Shown piece by piece: positions 7,189-16,380 of a stretch of 64,000 bases of DNA. Position 1 is the stretch's first letter; every line of letters starts with the position of its first letter. The DNA is from Thermoanaerobacter ethanolicus JW 200. GTDB taxonomy: Bacteria > Bacillota > Thermoanaerobacteria > Thermoanaerobacterales > Thermoanaerobacteraceae. The notes below the pieces were generated by a model. The model was not told the origin of the DNA. It saw nothing but the letters and a program-made list of their open reading frames with translations, and made no database searches. The position numbers were made by a program, and so were the translations under genes. Location: positions 1,549,001 to 1,613,000 of the forward strand of contig NZ_CP033580.1 in assembly GCF_003722315.1 (NCBI RefSeq). The letters are read 5' to 3'.

Positions 7189-8877
7189 ATGAAAACACTT
7201 CTTGTAGGAATCAATGCAAAATATTATCACACAAATCTTGCTATAAGAAATATAAGAAAGTTTTGTCATCCTTATGATATAGAGATTTTTGAAACCACTA
7301 TAAATGACAGTACAGATTTTATGCTAGAAAGTGTTGTAGAAAAGGAACCAGACGTAGTAGGTATATCTTGTTACATATGGAATATAGAAATAGTATTAAA
7401 TTTGGTTGAAAATATAAAAAAGATACTTCCGAAAGTAATATTGGTTTTGGGGGGACCTGAGGCTTCTTATGATGTAGATAATCTTTTGTCAAAAGGCTTT
7501 GTAGATTACATAGTTTTAGGGGAAGGGGAAATTGCTTTTAAAGAATTATTGGAAGCGTTAGAAGGAAAAAGGGATATAAAAGAAGTTGCAGGAATTAGCT
7601 ATATGGTTGATGGGCAAATAGTAATTCAACCACAAAAAGATTATGTCAACTTAAATGAAGTTCCCATATCTTATGAGGAAGAGGAAGATTTGAGCAATAA
7701 GCTTGTGTATTATGAGACCTCAAGAGGTTGTCCTTTTAAATGTGCTTATTGTCTTTCTTCTATTGACAATAAATTGAGATATGAAAGCCTTGAAAAAGTT
7801 GAAAGGGATTTAAAGTGGTTTGTAGATAAAAATGTGAAAATATTAAAACTTATTGATAGGTCTTTTAATTCAAATAGAAAGAGAGCAAGAGAGATTTTAA
7901 ATATTATGAAAAAAATAGGTGGAGATACTGTATTTCACTGCGAAGTTAACCCTGAGCTTGTGGATGAAGAGTTTATAGAAGAATTAAAAGGGTTGGAAAA
8001 AAGAATACAGTTTGAAGTAGGAGTTCAGACTACAAATAAGAATAGCCTAAAAAAAATATCTCGTATTACTGCAGTTGAAAAAGCCTTGAGAGGAATAAAA
8101 CTGCTTAGAGAAGCGGGAATAAAACTGCATGTAGATTTGATAGCGGGACTTCCTGAAGATAGCTTTGGGACTTTTAGTAAAGCTTTTGATGATGTGTATA
8201 ATTTAAAACCTGATGAAATACAGTTGGGATTTTTAAAAGTATTAAAAGGTACTCCTTTAATGAGAAAAGTGGGAGAGTTTAAAATAGTTTATGATAGTAA
8301 GCCCCCCTATGAGGTCTTGTATACAAAGGATATTAGTTATCAAGAGTTAGTCATTTTAAAAGGTATAGCATTCCTTTTGAACAAATACTATAATTCTGGA
8401 AAATTTAAAAAAACTCTTGAATATTTGGAGAATAAATTTGAAAGGCCATTTGACTTTTATCTTGAATTTTATAAGTACTGGAAGGAAAACGAGCTATTAT
8501 ATAAAAATCATTCATTAAAAGCCTTATACGATATTTTATATAAATTTTCTATTGAAACACTCGATGTCGATGAGGATTTAATAAAAGACATTATAAAATT
8601 TGATTTTTTGTATTTTAATGCTGCCAAAGATTTACCTGATTGTGTAAAAGAAAAATATGAGAAAGGTCAAGAGATTTTTAAAAGGTATCTTAAAGATGAA
8701 AATTGGTTGAAAAAAAATCTTCCACAAGCTGTTGGACTTTCCAGTCTTGAATTGTCAAAGAGAGTGACTTATGAATTTTTTAAACACGATGTGACAGCAG
8801 ATTTTAAAAAAGAAAATTTAATAATAATTTTCCTTCATGAAGAAGAACAAACTTATTATACAAAATTAATTTTGTGA
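7189..8877 (+). CDS. B12-binding-domain radical SAM protein
   Basis: A 562-residue protein. Residues 1-150 form a cobalamin-binding-like Rossmann domain (LLVGINAKYYHTNLAIRNI, LVLGGPEASY). The radical SAM core follows with the cluster motif CPFKCAYC near residue 180 and the glycine-rich GLPEDSFGTF near 325. The C-terminal extension resembles the DUF4080 family often seen with this architecture. The reaction is unknown; these enzymes make a 5'-deoxyadenosyl radical from SAM. The ATG at 7189 is preceded by GAGGGATATAT. Reading further upstream would add 26 residues from IS flank sequence and is rejected. The IS4 copy upstream may have displaced the native promoter. Confidence 0.85.
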   Translation: MKTLLVGINAKYYHTNLAIRNIRKFCHPYDIEIFETTINDSTDFMLESVVEKEPDVVGISCYIWNIEIVLNLVENIKKILPKVILVLGGPEASYDVDNLLSKGFVDYIVLGEGEIAFKELLEALEGKRDIKEVAGISYMVDGQIVIQPQKDYVNLNEVPISYEEEEDLSNKLVYYETSRGCPFKCAYCLSSIDNKLRYESLEKVERDLKWFVDKNVKILKLIDRSFNSNRKRAREILNIMKKIGGDTVFHCEVNPELVDEEFIEELKGLEKRIQFEVGVQTTNKNSLKKISRITAVEKALRGIKLLREAGIKLHVDLIAGLPEDSFGTFSKAFDDVYNLKPDEIQLGFLKVLKGTPLMRKVGEFKIVYDSKPPYEVLYTKDISYQELVILKGIAFLLNKYYNSGKFKKTLEYLENKFERPFDFYLEFYKYWKENELLYKNHSLKALYDILYKFSIETLDVDEDLIKDIIKFDFLYFNAAKDLPDCVKEKYEKGQEIFKRYLKDENWLKKNLPQAVGLSSLELSKRVTYEFFKHDVTADFKKENLIIIFLHEEEQTYYTKLIL

Positions 8878-8941
8878 ATTTGTTTTTAAAGGTAAGTGTG
8901 ATAAAATTTGTATAGTAATTGAAAAATGAGGAGGCATATTT

Positions 8942-9673
8942 ATGAAACCTTTAGTAATCGCCCATAGAGGAGATTCAAGAAATGCTCCAGAAAACACATT
9001 AGCATCTTTTAAAAGGGCTTTAGAAATGGGAGCTGACGGTATTGAATTGGACGTGCAGCTTACTAAAGATGGACAACTAGTAGTGATTCACGATGAAAGG
9101 GTAGACAGGACTACAGACGGAATTGGCTTTGTTAAAGATTTTACTTTAAAAGAGCTTAAGAGGCTAGATGCTGGCATAAAATTTGACAAGAAGTTTGCAG
9201 GGGAGAGAATACCAACTCTTTATGAGGTTTTTGAACTCATTGGACATAAAAATTTTATTATAAATATAGAGATAAAAAGTGGAGTTGTACTTTATCCAGG
9301 AATTGAAGAAAAGCTTATCAAAGCGATAGAGGATTATGACTTTGAGGATAGAGTAGTTATTTCTTCTTTTAACCATTATAGCTTAAGGGATGTAAAGAGA
9401 ATGGCACCGGAGTTTAAAATTGGGCTTCTTTATCAATGTGGGCTTGTAGAACCATGGCACATGGCAATACGAATGAAAGCGTATTCTCTGCATCCTTTTT
9501 ATTTTAATATAATACCTGAATTAGTAGAGGGATGTAAAAAGAATAATATAAAATTATTTCCTTGGACTGTTGATAGGAAAGAAGACATGGAAATGATGAT
9601 AAAAGCAGGTGTGGATGCGATTATCACTGACGACCCACAAACTTTGATAAATCTTTTAGAGAAGGGAGAATAA
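8942..9673 (+). CDS. ugpQ: glycerophosphodiester phosphodiesterase
   Basis: A 243-residue GDPD-family TIM barrel with IAHRGDSRNAPENTLASF at the N-terminus (catalytic His-Arg and Glu), the metal ligands in GIELDVQL and the second catalytic His in VVIHDERVDRT. It hydrolyses glycerophosphodiesters to glycerol 3-phosphate and an alcohol. There is no signal peptide, so it should be cytosolic. GAGGAGGCATATTT precedes the ATG. The MFS permease begins two bases after the stop, so the pair is an operon and the permease may bring in its substrate. Confidence 0.9.
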   Translation: MKPLVIAHRGDSRNAPENTLASFKRALEMGADGIELDVQLTKDGQLVVIHDERVDRTTDGIGFVKDFTLKELKRLDAGIKFDKKFAGERIPTLYEVFELIGHKNFIINIEIKSGVVLYPGIEEKLIKAIEDYDFEDRVVISSFNHYSLRDVKRMAPEFKIGLLYQCGLVEPWHMAIRMKAYSLHPFYFNIIPELVEGCKKNNIKLFPWTVDRKEDMEMMIKAGVDAIITDDPQTLINLLEKGE

Positions 9674-9674
9674 T

Positions 9675-10880
9675 ATGTCCTCGCGATTGAATTATTTGAA
9701 GATATTTAATTTAGGCCTTGGTTTTATGGTAATTTCCATGATTTGGGCAGCATATAATGCCTATATGCCCATTTTTCTTGGTAATTTTACAAAAAGCAAT
9801 ACTTTAATTGGGTTTGTAATGAGTTGGGACAACATTGCTAACCTTTTTATACTTCCATTTTTTGGGGCTTTAAGCGATAATACGCGAACAAGAATAGGCA
9901 GGCGAATGCCATATATACTTGTAAGCATGCCTCTTGCTGGCGTTTTATATGCTTTGCTTCCACTTCAGACAAAACTTTTATCGCTTCTTGTTATAGATTT
10001 GCTGTTTAACATTGTTGTAGCTACGTATAGGACTCCTATGGTAGCTTTAATGCCAGATATTGTAGAAGAAGAGCACAGAAGCAAAGCTAATGGAGTCATA
10101 AATTTTATGGGAGGATTAGGTTCATTAATAATATTTTTTATTGGATCTCAGCTTTATAAAATAAACAAAGCATATCCCTTCTTTTTGTCAGGGATTTTAT
10201 CATTAATTATACCTATAGTTTTATTTTTAACAATTAAAGAACCTAAAATAGTTGTTAATGAGGAAAAAAAAGAAAAACAGAGTATTTTAAAGGCCCTTGC
10301 AACTGTGGTAAAAGATCAAAATAAAGCACCCTTTTATACTCTCCTGTCAATTTTTATGACAATTGCGGGTTTTGCTGCAGTTGAAACTTTTTTCACAAGG
10401 TATTGCAAAATAGCTTTAGGGATAGACGAAAGTGTTTCTTCTTTTGCAATGGGTTTTTACGCTTTGGCATTTTTAGTTTTTGCTTTACCTGCTGGATTTA
10501 TAGCTACAAAAATAGGGAAAAGAAAAACCATGATGATTGGAGCTTTTGGACAAGGAATTTTATTTTTAATATTTATGATAGTACGTGATTTTAGGACAAT
10601 CCAAATTTTGATGCCTTTTGCTGGAATGTTTAATGCTTTATTTACAATAAATTCTTATCCTCTTGTAGTGAGCTATACTTCAGCTGAAAAAATAGGGACA
10701 TATACAGGACTTTATTATTTCTTTTCATCCCTGGCCGCAATAGTTACTCCTTCCTCTTTTGGAGCTATTATGGATTTTATAGGATTTAACAAGTTATTTT
10801 TAGCAGCGTCTATATGTTTATTTGTATCTTTTGCTTTTCTATGGATAATTGGTGAAAAATATGAAAACACAATGTCGTGA
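9675..10880 (+). CDS. MFS permease, GPH/sugar-cation symporter-like
   Basis: A 401-residue protein with about twelve hydrophobic helices. The loop DNTRTRIGRRMPYIL after the second pair of helices is typical of the glycoside-pentoside-hexuronide and SLC45-like branch of the major facilitator superfamily. A charged cytosolic loop (KEPKIVVNEEKKEKQ) separates the two six-helix halves. It sits directly behind the phosphodiesterase gene, which suggests linked function, but the substrate cannot be told from sequence. Confidence 0.82.
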   Translation: MSSRLNYLKIFNLGLGFMVISMIWAAYNAYMPIFLGNFTKSNTLIGFVMSWDNIANLFILPFFGALSDNTRTRIGRRMPYILVSMPLAGVLYALLPLQTKLLSLLVIDLLFNIVVATYRTPMVALMPDIVEEEHRSKANGVINFMGGLGSLIIFFIGSQLYKINKAYPFFLSGILSLIIPIVLFLTIKEPKIVVNEEKKEKQSILKALATVVKDQNKAPFYTLLSIFMTIAGFAAVETFFTRYCKIALGIDESVSSFAMGFYALAFLVFALPAGFIATKIGKRKTMMIGAFGQGILFLIFMIVRDFRTIQILMPFAGMFNALFTINSYPLVVSYTSAEKIGTYTGLYYFFSSLAAIVTPSSFGAIMDFIGFNKLFLAASICLFVSFAFLWIIGEKYENTMS

Positions 10881-10942
10881 AAATATCAGTTTTTTGTGAT
10901 ATAATTTTAAGCGTAAATAAAAATTAAAATTAGGGTGATGAA

Positions 10943-11467
10943 ATGAAAGAGAGAATAAAATTAATAAAGGGGAATATTGTGGATCAAGAAGTAGATGCTA
11001 TTGTAAATGCTGCAAATTCTTCTTTATCTGGAGGTGGTGGGGTAGACGGAGCTATTCATAGAGCGGGTGGCCCTTCTATCGATGAGGAGTGCAGAATTAT
11101 AAGAGAAAAACAAGGAGGATGCCCTACAGGTCATGCGGTTATAACTGGAGCAGGTAATTTAAAGGCTAAATATGTTATTCACGCTGTTGGGCCTATATGG
11201 AGAGGCGGCAATCATAATGAAGATAATTTATTAGCAAGTGCTTACATAGAAAGCCTTAAATTGGCGGATGAATACAATGTAAAAACTATAGCTTTTCCCT
11301 CTATAAGCACAGGAGCATATGGTTTCCCTGTAGAAAGAGCTGCAAAAATAGCTTTAAGAGTAGTATCTGATTATCTTGAAGGTAGCAATATAAAAGAAGT
11401 GAGATTTATACTTTTCAGTGATAAAGATTATGAAGTATATTCAAAAGCTTATGAGGAATTGGAATAA
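10943..11467 (+). CDS. macrodomain protein, probable O-acetyl-ADP-ribose deacetylase
   Basis: A 174-residue single macro domain of the YmdB type. ADP-ribose-binding motifs are present: [20 protein letters not shown] (residues about 20-40), [20 protein letters not shown] and [12 protein letters not shown]. The family removes acetyl or ADP-ribose groups from O-acetyl-ADP-ribose and modified proteins. GGGTGATGAA precedes the ATG. It appears monocistronic and ends at a bidirectional terminator. Confidence 0.9.
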   Translation: MKERIKLIKGNIVDQEVDAIVNAANSSLSGGGGVDGAIHRAGGPSIDEECRIIREKQGGCPTGHAVITGAGNLKAKYVIHAVGPIWRGGNHNEDNLLASAYIESLKLADEYNVKTIAFPSISTGAYGFPVERAAKIALRVVSDYLEGSNIKEVRFILFSDKDYEVYSKAYEELE

Positions 11468-11480
11468 ATAAAATAAATAA

Positions 11481-11514
11481 AAAGGATAGGCCATAAATGG
11501 GTCTACCCTTTTTT
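11481..11514. terminator. bidirectional terminator between macrodomain gene and uppP
   Basis: AAAGGATAGGCC pairs imperfectly with GGGTCTACCCTTT; T runs on both strands serve the two convergent genes. Confidence 0.7.
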
Positions 11515-11521
11515 GTTTTTA

Positions 11522-12331
11522 TTATTTAACTATCTTTTCAGATATTAGAAGTAACATAAGTAGTCCTACAATTAGTCTATAATAAGCAAATGGTTTTAAA
11601 GGATGTTTTGTGAGATAGGACAAAAATTTATCTACTACAAATAAAGCGGTTATGAAGGACATTATGAATCCTACTGTAAGAGCTTCCCATTCCAATAAGG
11701 ACATGGCAGTAAAACTTTTGATAAGTTCAAAGCCTGTTGCTGCCAACATTGTAGGTATAGCTAAAAAGAAAGAAAATTCTGCAGCTGCTTTAACTGATAA
11801 ACCTACAAGCATACCTCCCATTATAGTAGAAGCAGACCGTGACATTCCAGGGAAAAGAGACATAACTTGTGCTATACCTATCCAGAAAGATTTTTTTGTG
11901 TCTACTTTGTCCATGTTGTCAATTTTATATCTTTTTCCGAAAGTATCTTCTATGACTATCATCATTATTGCACCTACAATGAGGGCAATTGCTACAGTGA
12001 AGGGCGAAAATAAATGCTCTTCAATGTATTTGTGAGTAAATAATCCTATAACTGCTGCTGGTATAAAAGCTATAAAGATTTTGAACCACAAATTAAATCC
12101 CCAATCTCCAGGTTTTAAATTTTTAAGAGAAGCAAATATTTTTCCCTTGTAATAATATACAACTGCTAAAATAGCTCCCAACTGAATGACGATTTCAAAC
12201 ATTGTAGCAAATTTTCCGGTAAAATTAATAAAGCTTCCTACAATGATTAAATGTCCTGTAGAGGAGATGGGGAGAAATTCAGTTAACCCTTCCACGATTC
12301 CCATTATAAAAGCTTTGATTAATAGTTCCAT
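11522..12331 (-). CDS. uppP: undecaprenyl-diphosphatase
   Basis: A 269-residue integral membrane phosphatase of the BacA/UppP family. It recycles the lipid carrier for cell-wall synthesis by removing a phosphate from undecaprenyl diphosphate, and its overexpression gives bacitracin resistance in other bacteria. Both signature motifs are present: EGLTEFLPISSTGHL (residues about 15-30) and PGMSRSAST (near 160), with eight or so hydrophobic helices. The start at 12331 is chosen because AAAGGGG sits about eight bases before it; an ATG two codons earlier is too close to that site. Confidence 0.92.
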   Translation of the reverse strand: MELLIKAFIMGIVEGLTEFLPISSTGHLIIVGSFINFTGKFATMFEIVIQLGAILAVVYYYKGKIFASLKNLKPGDWGFNLWFKIFIAFIPAAVIGLFTHKYIEEHLFSPFTVAIALIVGAIMMIVIEDTFGKRYKIDNMDKVDTKKSFWIGIAQVMSLFPGMSRSASTIMGGMLVGLSVKAAAEFSFFLAIPTMLAATGFELIKSFTAMSLLEWEALTVGFIMSFITALFVVDKFLSYLTKHPLKPFAYYRLIVGLLMLLLISEKIVK

Positions 12332-12481
12332 TACCATACCCCTTTGTCTTAAATTTTGTAACCTCTATTATTTTATATGATTAATAAGGACTAATCAATC
12401 AAAAAAATGTAAATTTAATTTATTTTTAATTTGCAAAATATGATATAATGTACTCAAGATATGAGAGGTGATTACAGGGTG

Positions 12482-12745
12482 ATGGAAGGGACTTTTTCGT
12501 TTATTGTTGCTATTTTAATATTAGTTTTTATTTTATGGCTTTTAGGTAAATCTCTAAGGTTGATGGTAAAGTTTGTATTAAATGCCTTAGTGGGTTTTGT
12601 GATGCTTTTGTTTTTTAATTTTTTTGGTGTTCTATTTGGGATTTACTTGCCTGTCAATATAATTACTTCATTTATTACAGGAGTTTTTGGAATAGCAGGT
12701 ATAGCAATTTTGCTGATTCTTAAATATTTATTCCATGTCATATAG
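12482..12745 (+). CDS. bofA: BofA-like sporulation membrane protein
   Basis: An 87-residue, very hydrophobic protein. The C-terminal block ([16 protein letters not shown] ... [18 protein letters not shown]) is the conserved part of the BofA family, which in Bacillus holds the SpoIVFB protease inactive during engulfment and so times sigma-K activation. The ATG at 12482 follows GAGGTGATTACAGGGTG; an earlier in-frame ATG lies before that site and is rejected. It is followed by a terminator and then sspI, another sporulation gene, which supports a spore-forming host. Confidence 0.75.
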   Translation: MEGTFSFIVAILILVFILWLLGKSLRLMVKFVLNALVGFVMLLFFNFFGVLFGIYLPVNIITSFITGVFGIAGIAILLILKYLFHVI

Positions 12746-12768
12746 GTTCCTTTTTAGGAACTTTTTTG
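12744..12768 (+). terminator. terminator after bofA
   Basis: GGTTCC, loop TTTTTA, GGAAC, then six T, starting at the stop codon. Confidence 0.8.
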
Positions 12769-12825
12769 TTTATTATTTTTTGTTTTGGGAATTATATTAG
12801 TGAATCTTACAATTGGAGGTATGTT

Positions 12826-13026
12826 ATGGACATAAAAAAAGCTGTGCTCGACAACTTAAAAGGAAGAACAAAAGAGGAAATCAAAGGGTTTATACAGGAG
12901 GTTGTTGACAGCAAAGAGGAAAATGCAATACCAGGATTGGGGGTGATTTTTGAGGCGACGTGGGAAAAGTTGAGCAATGAGGAGAAAGACAGTATGATGA
13001 ATTTGATAATGAGGGGAATATCTTAA
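12826..13026 (+). CDS. sspI: small acid-soluble spore protein SspI
   Basis: A 66-residue protein with the SspI family pattern: [13 protein letters not shown] at the start and [16 protein letters not shown] in the centre, about the length of the Bacillus protein. Minor SASPs of this type are made in the forespore and packed in the spore core. GGAGGTATGTT precedes the ATG. Expression is expected from a forespore sigma factor, but I could not identify such a promoter with certainty in the short upstream gap. Confidence 0.85.
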   Translation: MDIKKAVLDNLKGRTKEEIKGFIQEVVDSKEENAIPGLGVIFEATWEKLSNEEKDSMMNLIMRGIS

Positions 13027-13052
13027 AAGCCGAGGTTTAGTCCTCGGCTTTG
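13027..13052. terminator. bidirectional terminator after sspI
   Basis: AAGCCGAGG, loop, CCTCGGCTT: nine perfect pairs starting just behind the sspI stop. It also closes the truncated transporter gene on the minus strand. Confidence 0.85.
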
Positions 13053-13055
13053 TAA

Positions 13056-13739
13056 TTATAATAAAAATATTGTAACAAGATATGCTGCTATAAGACCTGC
13101 TATTGCAGGTACCATGTTTTTTTTAGCGATTTTTTCGGCTTCTACGTCTATTACTGTAGAAACAGCTACGGTACTCCAAGGTATTATTGTACCACCTCCT
13201 GTCCATATTGCGGCTATCTGCCCTATAGAAGCTAAAATTGCTGGGTTTAGATTTAAAGTTGAAGAAAAAGTTTTAGCAATAGCACCTATTAAAGGAAGTC
13301 CAGAAAATCCAGAGCCGGATAAACCAGTCAGAACTCCTAATGAAAATTCTAATAAAGAAACAGTGTACTTATTTAATGGAATGTGCTGAGATAAATACAT
13401 TCCTAAATCTACAAGATATCCTTTTGCATGAGGACTTATAACTTCCTTTGCCATGCTTGTTTCTCCAAGGAGAAAAAAGGCGCTGATGACTATAATTGGG
13501 GCAAAGGTTCTCATTCCAGTTATGAAACCTTCTCTTAAATATTCGCGGGTTTTATCTAGAAAATTTTTTTGTACTAAAGTAGAGGCAATTAAAACTATTA
13601 TAGATGTTCCTCCTATCAAAGCAGTGGCCGCGTTAGAGTGAATTCTAAATAACAGCATCAAAATTATGTCTAAAATAAAAAGTCCTACTGCGATTATTGA
13701 AACCACCACACTACTAAAAGTATTTCGGTAATATGTCAA
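13056..13739 (-). pseudogene. C-terminal half of an ion-transporter-like membrane protein, split by IS110
   Basis: 227 codons of hydrophobic helices with LTGLSGSGFSGLPLIGAIAK and IWTGGGTIIPWS, glycine-rich re-entrant loops like those of GntP/NhaC-type symporters. The apparent first codon is a TTG without ribosome site, and a stop codon lies just upstream in the IS. The N-terminal half is at 15478-16284. Joining the halves at the shared TTG gives one continuous frame of about 500 codons. The substrate and exact family are not recognised. Confidence 0.75.
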
Positions 13740-13863
13740 GAGGGTGATAAAAAAAATTCAAAAAAAAATTTAATAAAATAACCTAAAAAAGGGCATAGCA
13801 AAGCTAACCATCACGCAATAAGCTGATGGAAATTAATGTAAAATATGGTTATGGGATAATATG

Positions 13864-15123
13864 TTAACTTATACAATCATCTCCTTTCATTATTGGGGAT
13901 TTATAAAGTTTTTCTTCGCGCAGCAGAGCGAAGACTAACCTTACAGTTTTACGTGCAGTCAATACAAGAGCACGTTTATGCTTGTGAGTTTTGCTTTCTT
14001 TAAATTTGCGGGCATAGTATTGTGAGAACTCAGGTAAATACTTCCTGAGCTGGTCAGCTGCTTGAATAAAATAATATCTGAGATACTCATTACCAGTACG
14101 CTTGAGATATGTGTCCTCCGCTTTAAAATCAGCAGACTGGTACTCTGACCAATAAAGGCCGGAAAACTTTGCAAGGGCATTATCATTATCAAACCTTGAA
14201 ATTCCGCCTATCTCAGATATTAAGCCGGCTGCGATGGTTGGGCCAATACCTTTTACTGATGTAAGACAAAGGAATTCATTGTTAAATCCTTTTACCTCAT
14301 TAATAATGGCTTTTTCTACAGCTTTCTTCTGTTTTTCAAGGGACTGTAGATTATCAAAGCAAGACTTGATAACAAAGTTTAAAGAATCATCTACAGTAGC
14401 ATTAATTCTATAAGACTTGTGAACAGCCTCTTGAAGCAATTTAGCTGTAGCTTCTGGATCATCAAAGCGATCTTTACTCTTGTCAACCAAAAAGCCGGCA
14501 AGCTCATCAAGCGGTCGAGCCGCAATATCATCAAGGGTGAAAAACTCATTAAATATTTCAGTAGCAGTTGCTCCAAAATTATTACTAAAGACTTTATTTT
14601 GGCACAAACCGCTAAACTTAAGGAACAAATTGCTGAGGAAATAATTTTTTTCTCTAACAATACTATTAACAATGTGAAAGCGATGGCGAGTAAGCCTCTG
14701 GAGAGCAAGATATCTAAAATCTACAGAACAAGATTTGGGGAGTCTACCGAATCTCAGTTTTTCAGCAATAGCAAAGGCATCAATCCAGTCATTTTTAGGT
14801 AAATTGCCGAGAGACTTTTTAAAAGCATTAATAATATTAGCATTAAAAGTAGTAATAGAAGGTTGATAAGGCTTAAGAGCAGAATGATCAGCCAAATAAT
14901 ACTGGAGGTGCCAGCCATAGACTGAAGTAGATTCCAAACCAATAAAGACCTTTTGGATATTGTATTTATTACAACACTCCAAGATACGGGAAACTATAAC
15001 ATCACAACCATGAGGGTTATTTTCTACAGAAAAACGAGAGGAAGCATCATTACCCTCCTGGTCGAGAATATGAACCTTGACATCATTCAGGCTTACATCC
15101 ATACCAACAAAAAGCTTATTCAA
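13864..15123 (-). CDS. IS110-family DEDD transposase (recombinase)
   Basis: A 419-residue protein with the N-terminal RuvC-like DEDD domain (FVGMDVSLNDVKVHILD, FIGLESTSVYGWHL) and the C-terminal Transposase_20 domain (SVKGIGPTIAAGLISEIG, AKFSGLYW) containing the usual catalytic serine region. It begins at the TTG at 15123, which has AAAGGAGG ten bases before it; an earlier TTG includes the ribosome site and is rejected. In IS110 relatives this protein works with a bridge RNA encoded in the element's noncoding end. Confidence 0.92.
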   Translation of the reverse strand: MNKLFVGMDVSLNDVKVHILDQEGNDASSRFSVENNPHGCDVIVSRILECCNKYNIQKVFIGLESTSVYGWHLQYYLADHSALKPYQPSITTFNANIINAFKKSLGNLPKNDWIDAFAIAEKLRFGRLPKSCSVDFRYLALQRLTRHRFHIVNSIVREKNYFLSNLFLKFSGLCQNKVFSNNFGATATEIFNEFFTLDDIAARPLDELAGFLVDKSKDRFDDPEATAKLLQEAVHKSYRINATVDDSLNFVIKSCFDNLQSLEKQKKAVEKAIINEVKGFNNEFLCLTSVKGIGPTIAAGLISEIGGISRFDNDNALAKFSGLYWSEYQSADFKAEDTYLKRTGNEYLRYYFIQAADQLRKYLPEFSQYYARKFKESKTHKHKRALVLTARKTVRLVFALLREEKLYKSPIMKGDDCIS

Positions 15124-15169
15124 GATTGTTACACCTCCTTTCAAAATTGATAAAGTAAGTAAAAGTTAA

Positions 15170-15399
15170 TTTGAGATAACCCTAGCAACCAGATTATGTA
15201 GCAACCTCGCAATTAGCTCTTAATATATAAGCCTGAATCCTCTGCTGCCAGGGGCTTATATATGACAAAGCAGATTTCGCGTAAGAAAAGGCAAATCTGG
15301 TGTAGGGACCACACTTTAAAGAGCGGTCAAGCCGCATGGAGGACGAAAGCCTGTCCCACATTAACTTTACAGTATAATAATGCTACAAGTTATCTCAAA
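15170..15399 (-). ncRNA. candidate IS110 bridge RNA
   Basis: This noncoding block upstream of the transposase is closed by TTTGAGATAAC (15170-15180) pairing with GTTATCTCAAA (15389-15399). Inside are a perfect 10-bp stem (TATATAAGCC 15224-15233, GGCTTATATA 15253-15262) with a 19-base loop, a second stem CAGATTT/AAATCTG (about 15271 and 15293) with a 15-base loop, and a GCGG/CCGC hairpin. IS110 bridge RNAs have this layout of stems with guide loops. The first loop contains TGAATCCT, which recurs in the terminal palindrome (15441-15448). Strand is assumed to follow the transposase. Transcription and function are inferred. Confidence 0.55.
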
Positions 15400-15437
15400 A
15401 GTAAATAATAAGGCCGAAAAAAGATGAGACGGCCGCG

Positions 15438-15477
15438 CCATGAATCCTGCATATTGCGCAATATTACGGATTCATGG
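15438..15477. repeat. 40-bp imperfect palindrome at the predicted IS110 end
   Basis: Arms CCATGAATCC and GGATTCATGG enclose three-base spacers and the perfect palindrome ATATTGCGCAATAT. The stop codon of the truncated transporter falls at its edge. Confidence 0.75.
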
Positions 15478-16284
15478 CAATAGATAAGATTTTAGACAAG
15501 ATGAGAATATTAAAGATTTCCAGTTATGAATGCGCTTTATTAAATTTTTAAGAAGTGAGACAAATTTATTGTCTTTAAAATTAATTATACGAGGAGGAGA
15601 AGGCTTGTCAGCATTATTAATGTCTAAATGATTGTTTCGCTGTTGTTTTTTACTTTGCTGCAATGTAATAAAATAAAGTATAAGAATGCTTACAGCTGAA
15701 GCTGTAGCCCAAATAGGTAAACTTGCCAATATTAATGTGTGAATTGGTATACCTGTTGCCCTAGCTGTTATAGAGGGAGCTCCTTGTATGAAAAAGTCTC
15801 CTGATAATGCTGATCCAAAGCCAAAAATTGAAACAATAGAGGCAAGGCTTACTTTGTCAATACCCGATTTTAAAGCGGGATTGATGAGAACCGCACCGAT
15901 TAAGCCGACTGCAGGGGCAGGCCATATAAAAAATGATAAAAACATCGTTAAAAAACCTATTATCCAAAAAGAAAAAGTAGGAGTTTTTAAATATTTTATA
16001 AAAGGTTTTGTTATGATTATATCTGCGCCTATGTCATCTAAAGCTTTTGACATAGATATTATAAGAGATATTATTACTATGATTTGCCACAACCTTTTTC
16101 CTGACACAAAAATTGCAGTGTAAAGTATTTGAACTGCTTTTAAGATATTTTCAGTTGATAGAAATCCAATTAAAAATATTGCTAATATTATGGGTAAAAT
16201 TATATCTTTTCTCATTAAAAGTAAAATCAATATAATTAAAATCATTATTAGATATGCTATGTGGGATGCAGTCAAGGTAACCAT
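15478..16284 (-). pseudogene. N-terminal half of the IS110-split membrane transporter
   Basis: About 268 codons from the ATG at 16284 (MVTLTASHIAYL), which has GAGAGGTGTTGAA before it. Six or more hydrophobic segments and the loops FFIWPAPAVGLIGAVLINPA and SGDFFIQGAPSITARATG are seen, followed by a polar loop (about residues 205-245) where the IS landed. Residual translation would stop within the IS palindrome at TGA. It could still make a truncated membrane protein, but a working transporter is unlikely. Confidence 0.75.
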
Positions 16285-16380
16285 TTCAACACCTCTCAAT
16301 ATTTTTCATAGTTTTATGATAGCTATATTTTGAGTTTTTATACCTTTTATAAAGTGGTATAATTGTTATGAGGTGTTATA

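Larger units (their letters stand above)
13740..15477 (-). mobile_element. IS110-family insertion sequence with long structured noncoding end
   Basis: About 1.74 kb between the transporter halves. The boundaries were placed so that the disrupted gene closes in frame, which leaves CAA (TTG in gene sense) on both sides. They are inferred, not proven. There are no long terminal inverted repeats, as expected for IS110. A 40-bp imperfect palindrome (15438-15477) abuts the predicted upstream end. About 350 bases between that end and the transposase start are noncoding and highly structured. Confidence 0.7.

Noticed and set aside
11652-12035. Plus-strand open frame opposite uppP
   Set aside because: It mirrors the strongly conserved uppP gene and has no independent support.
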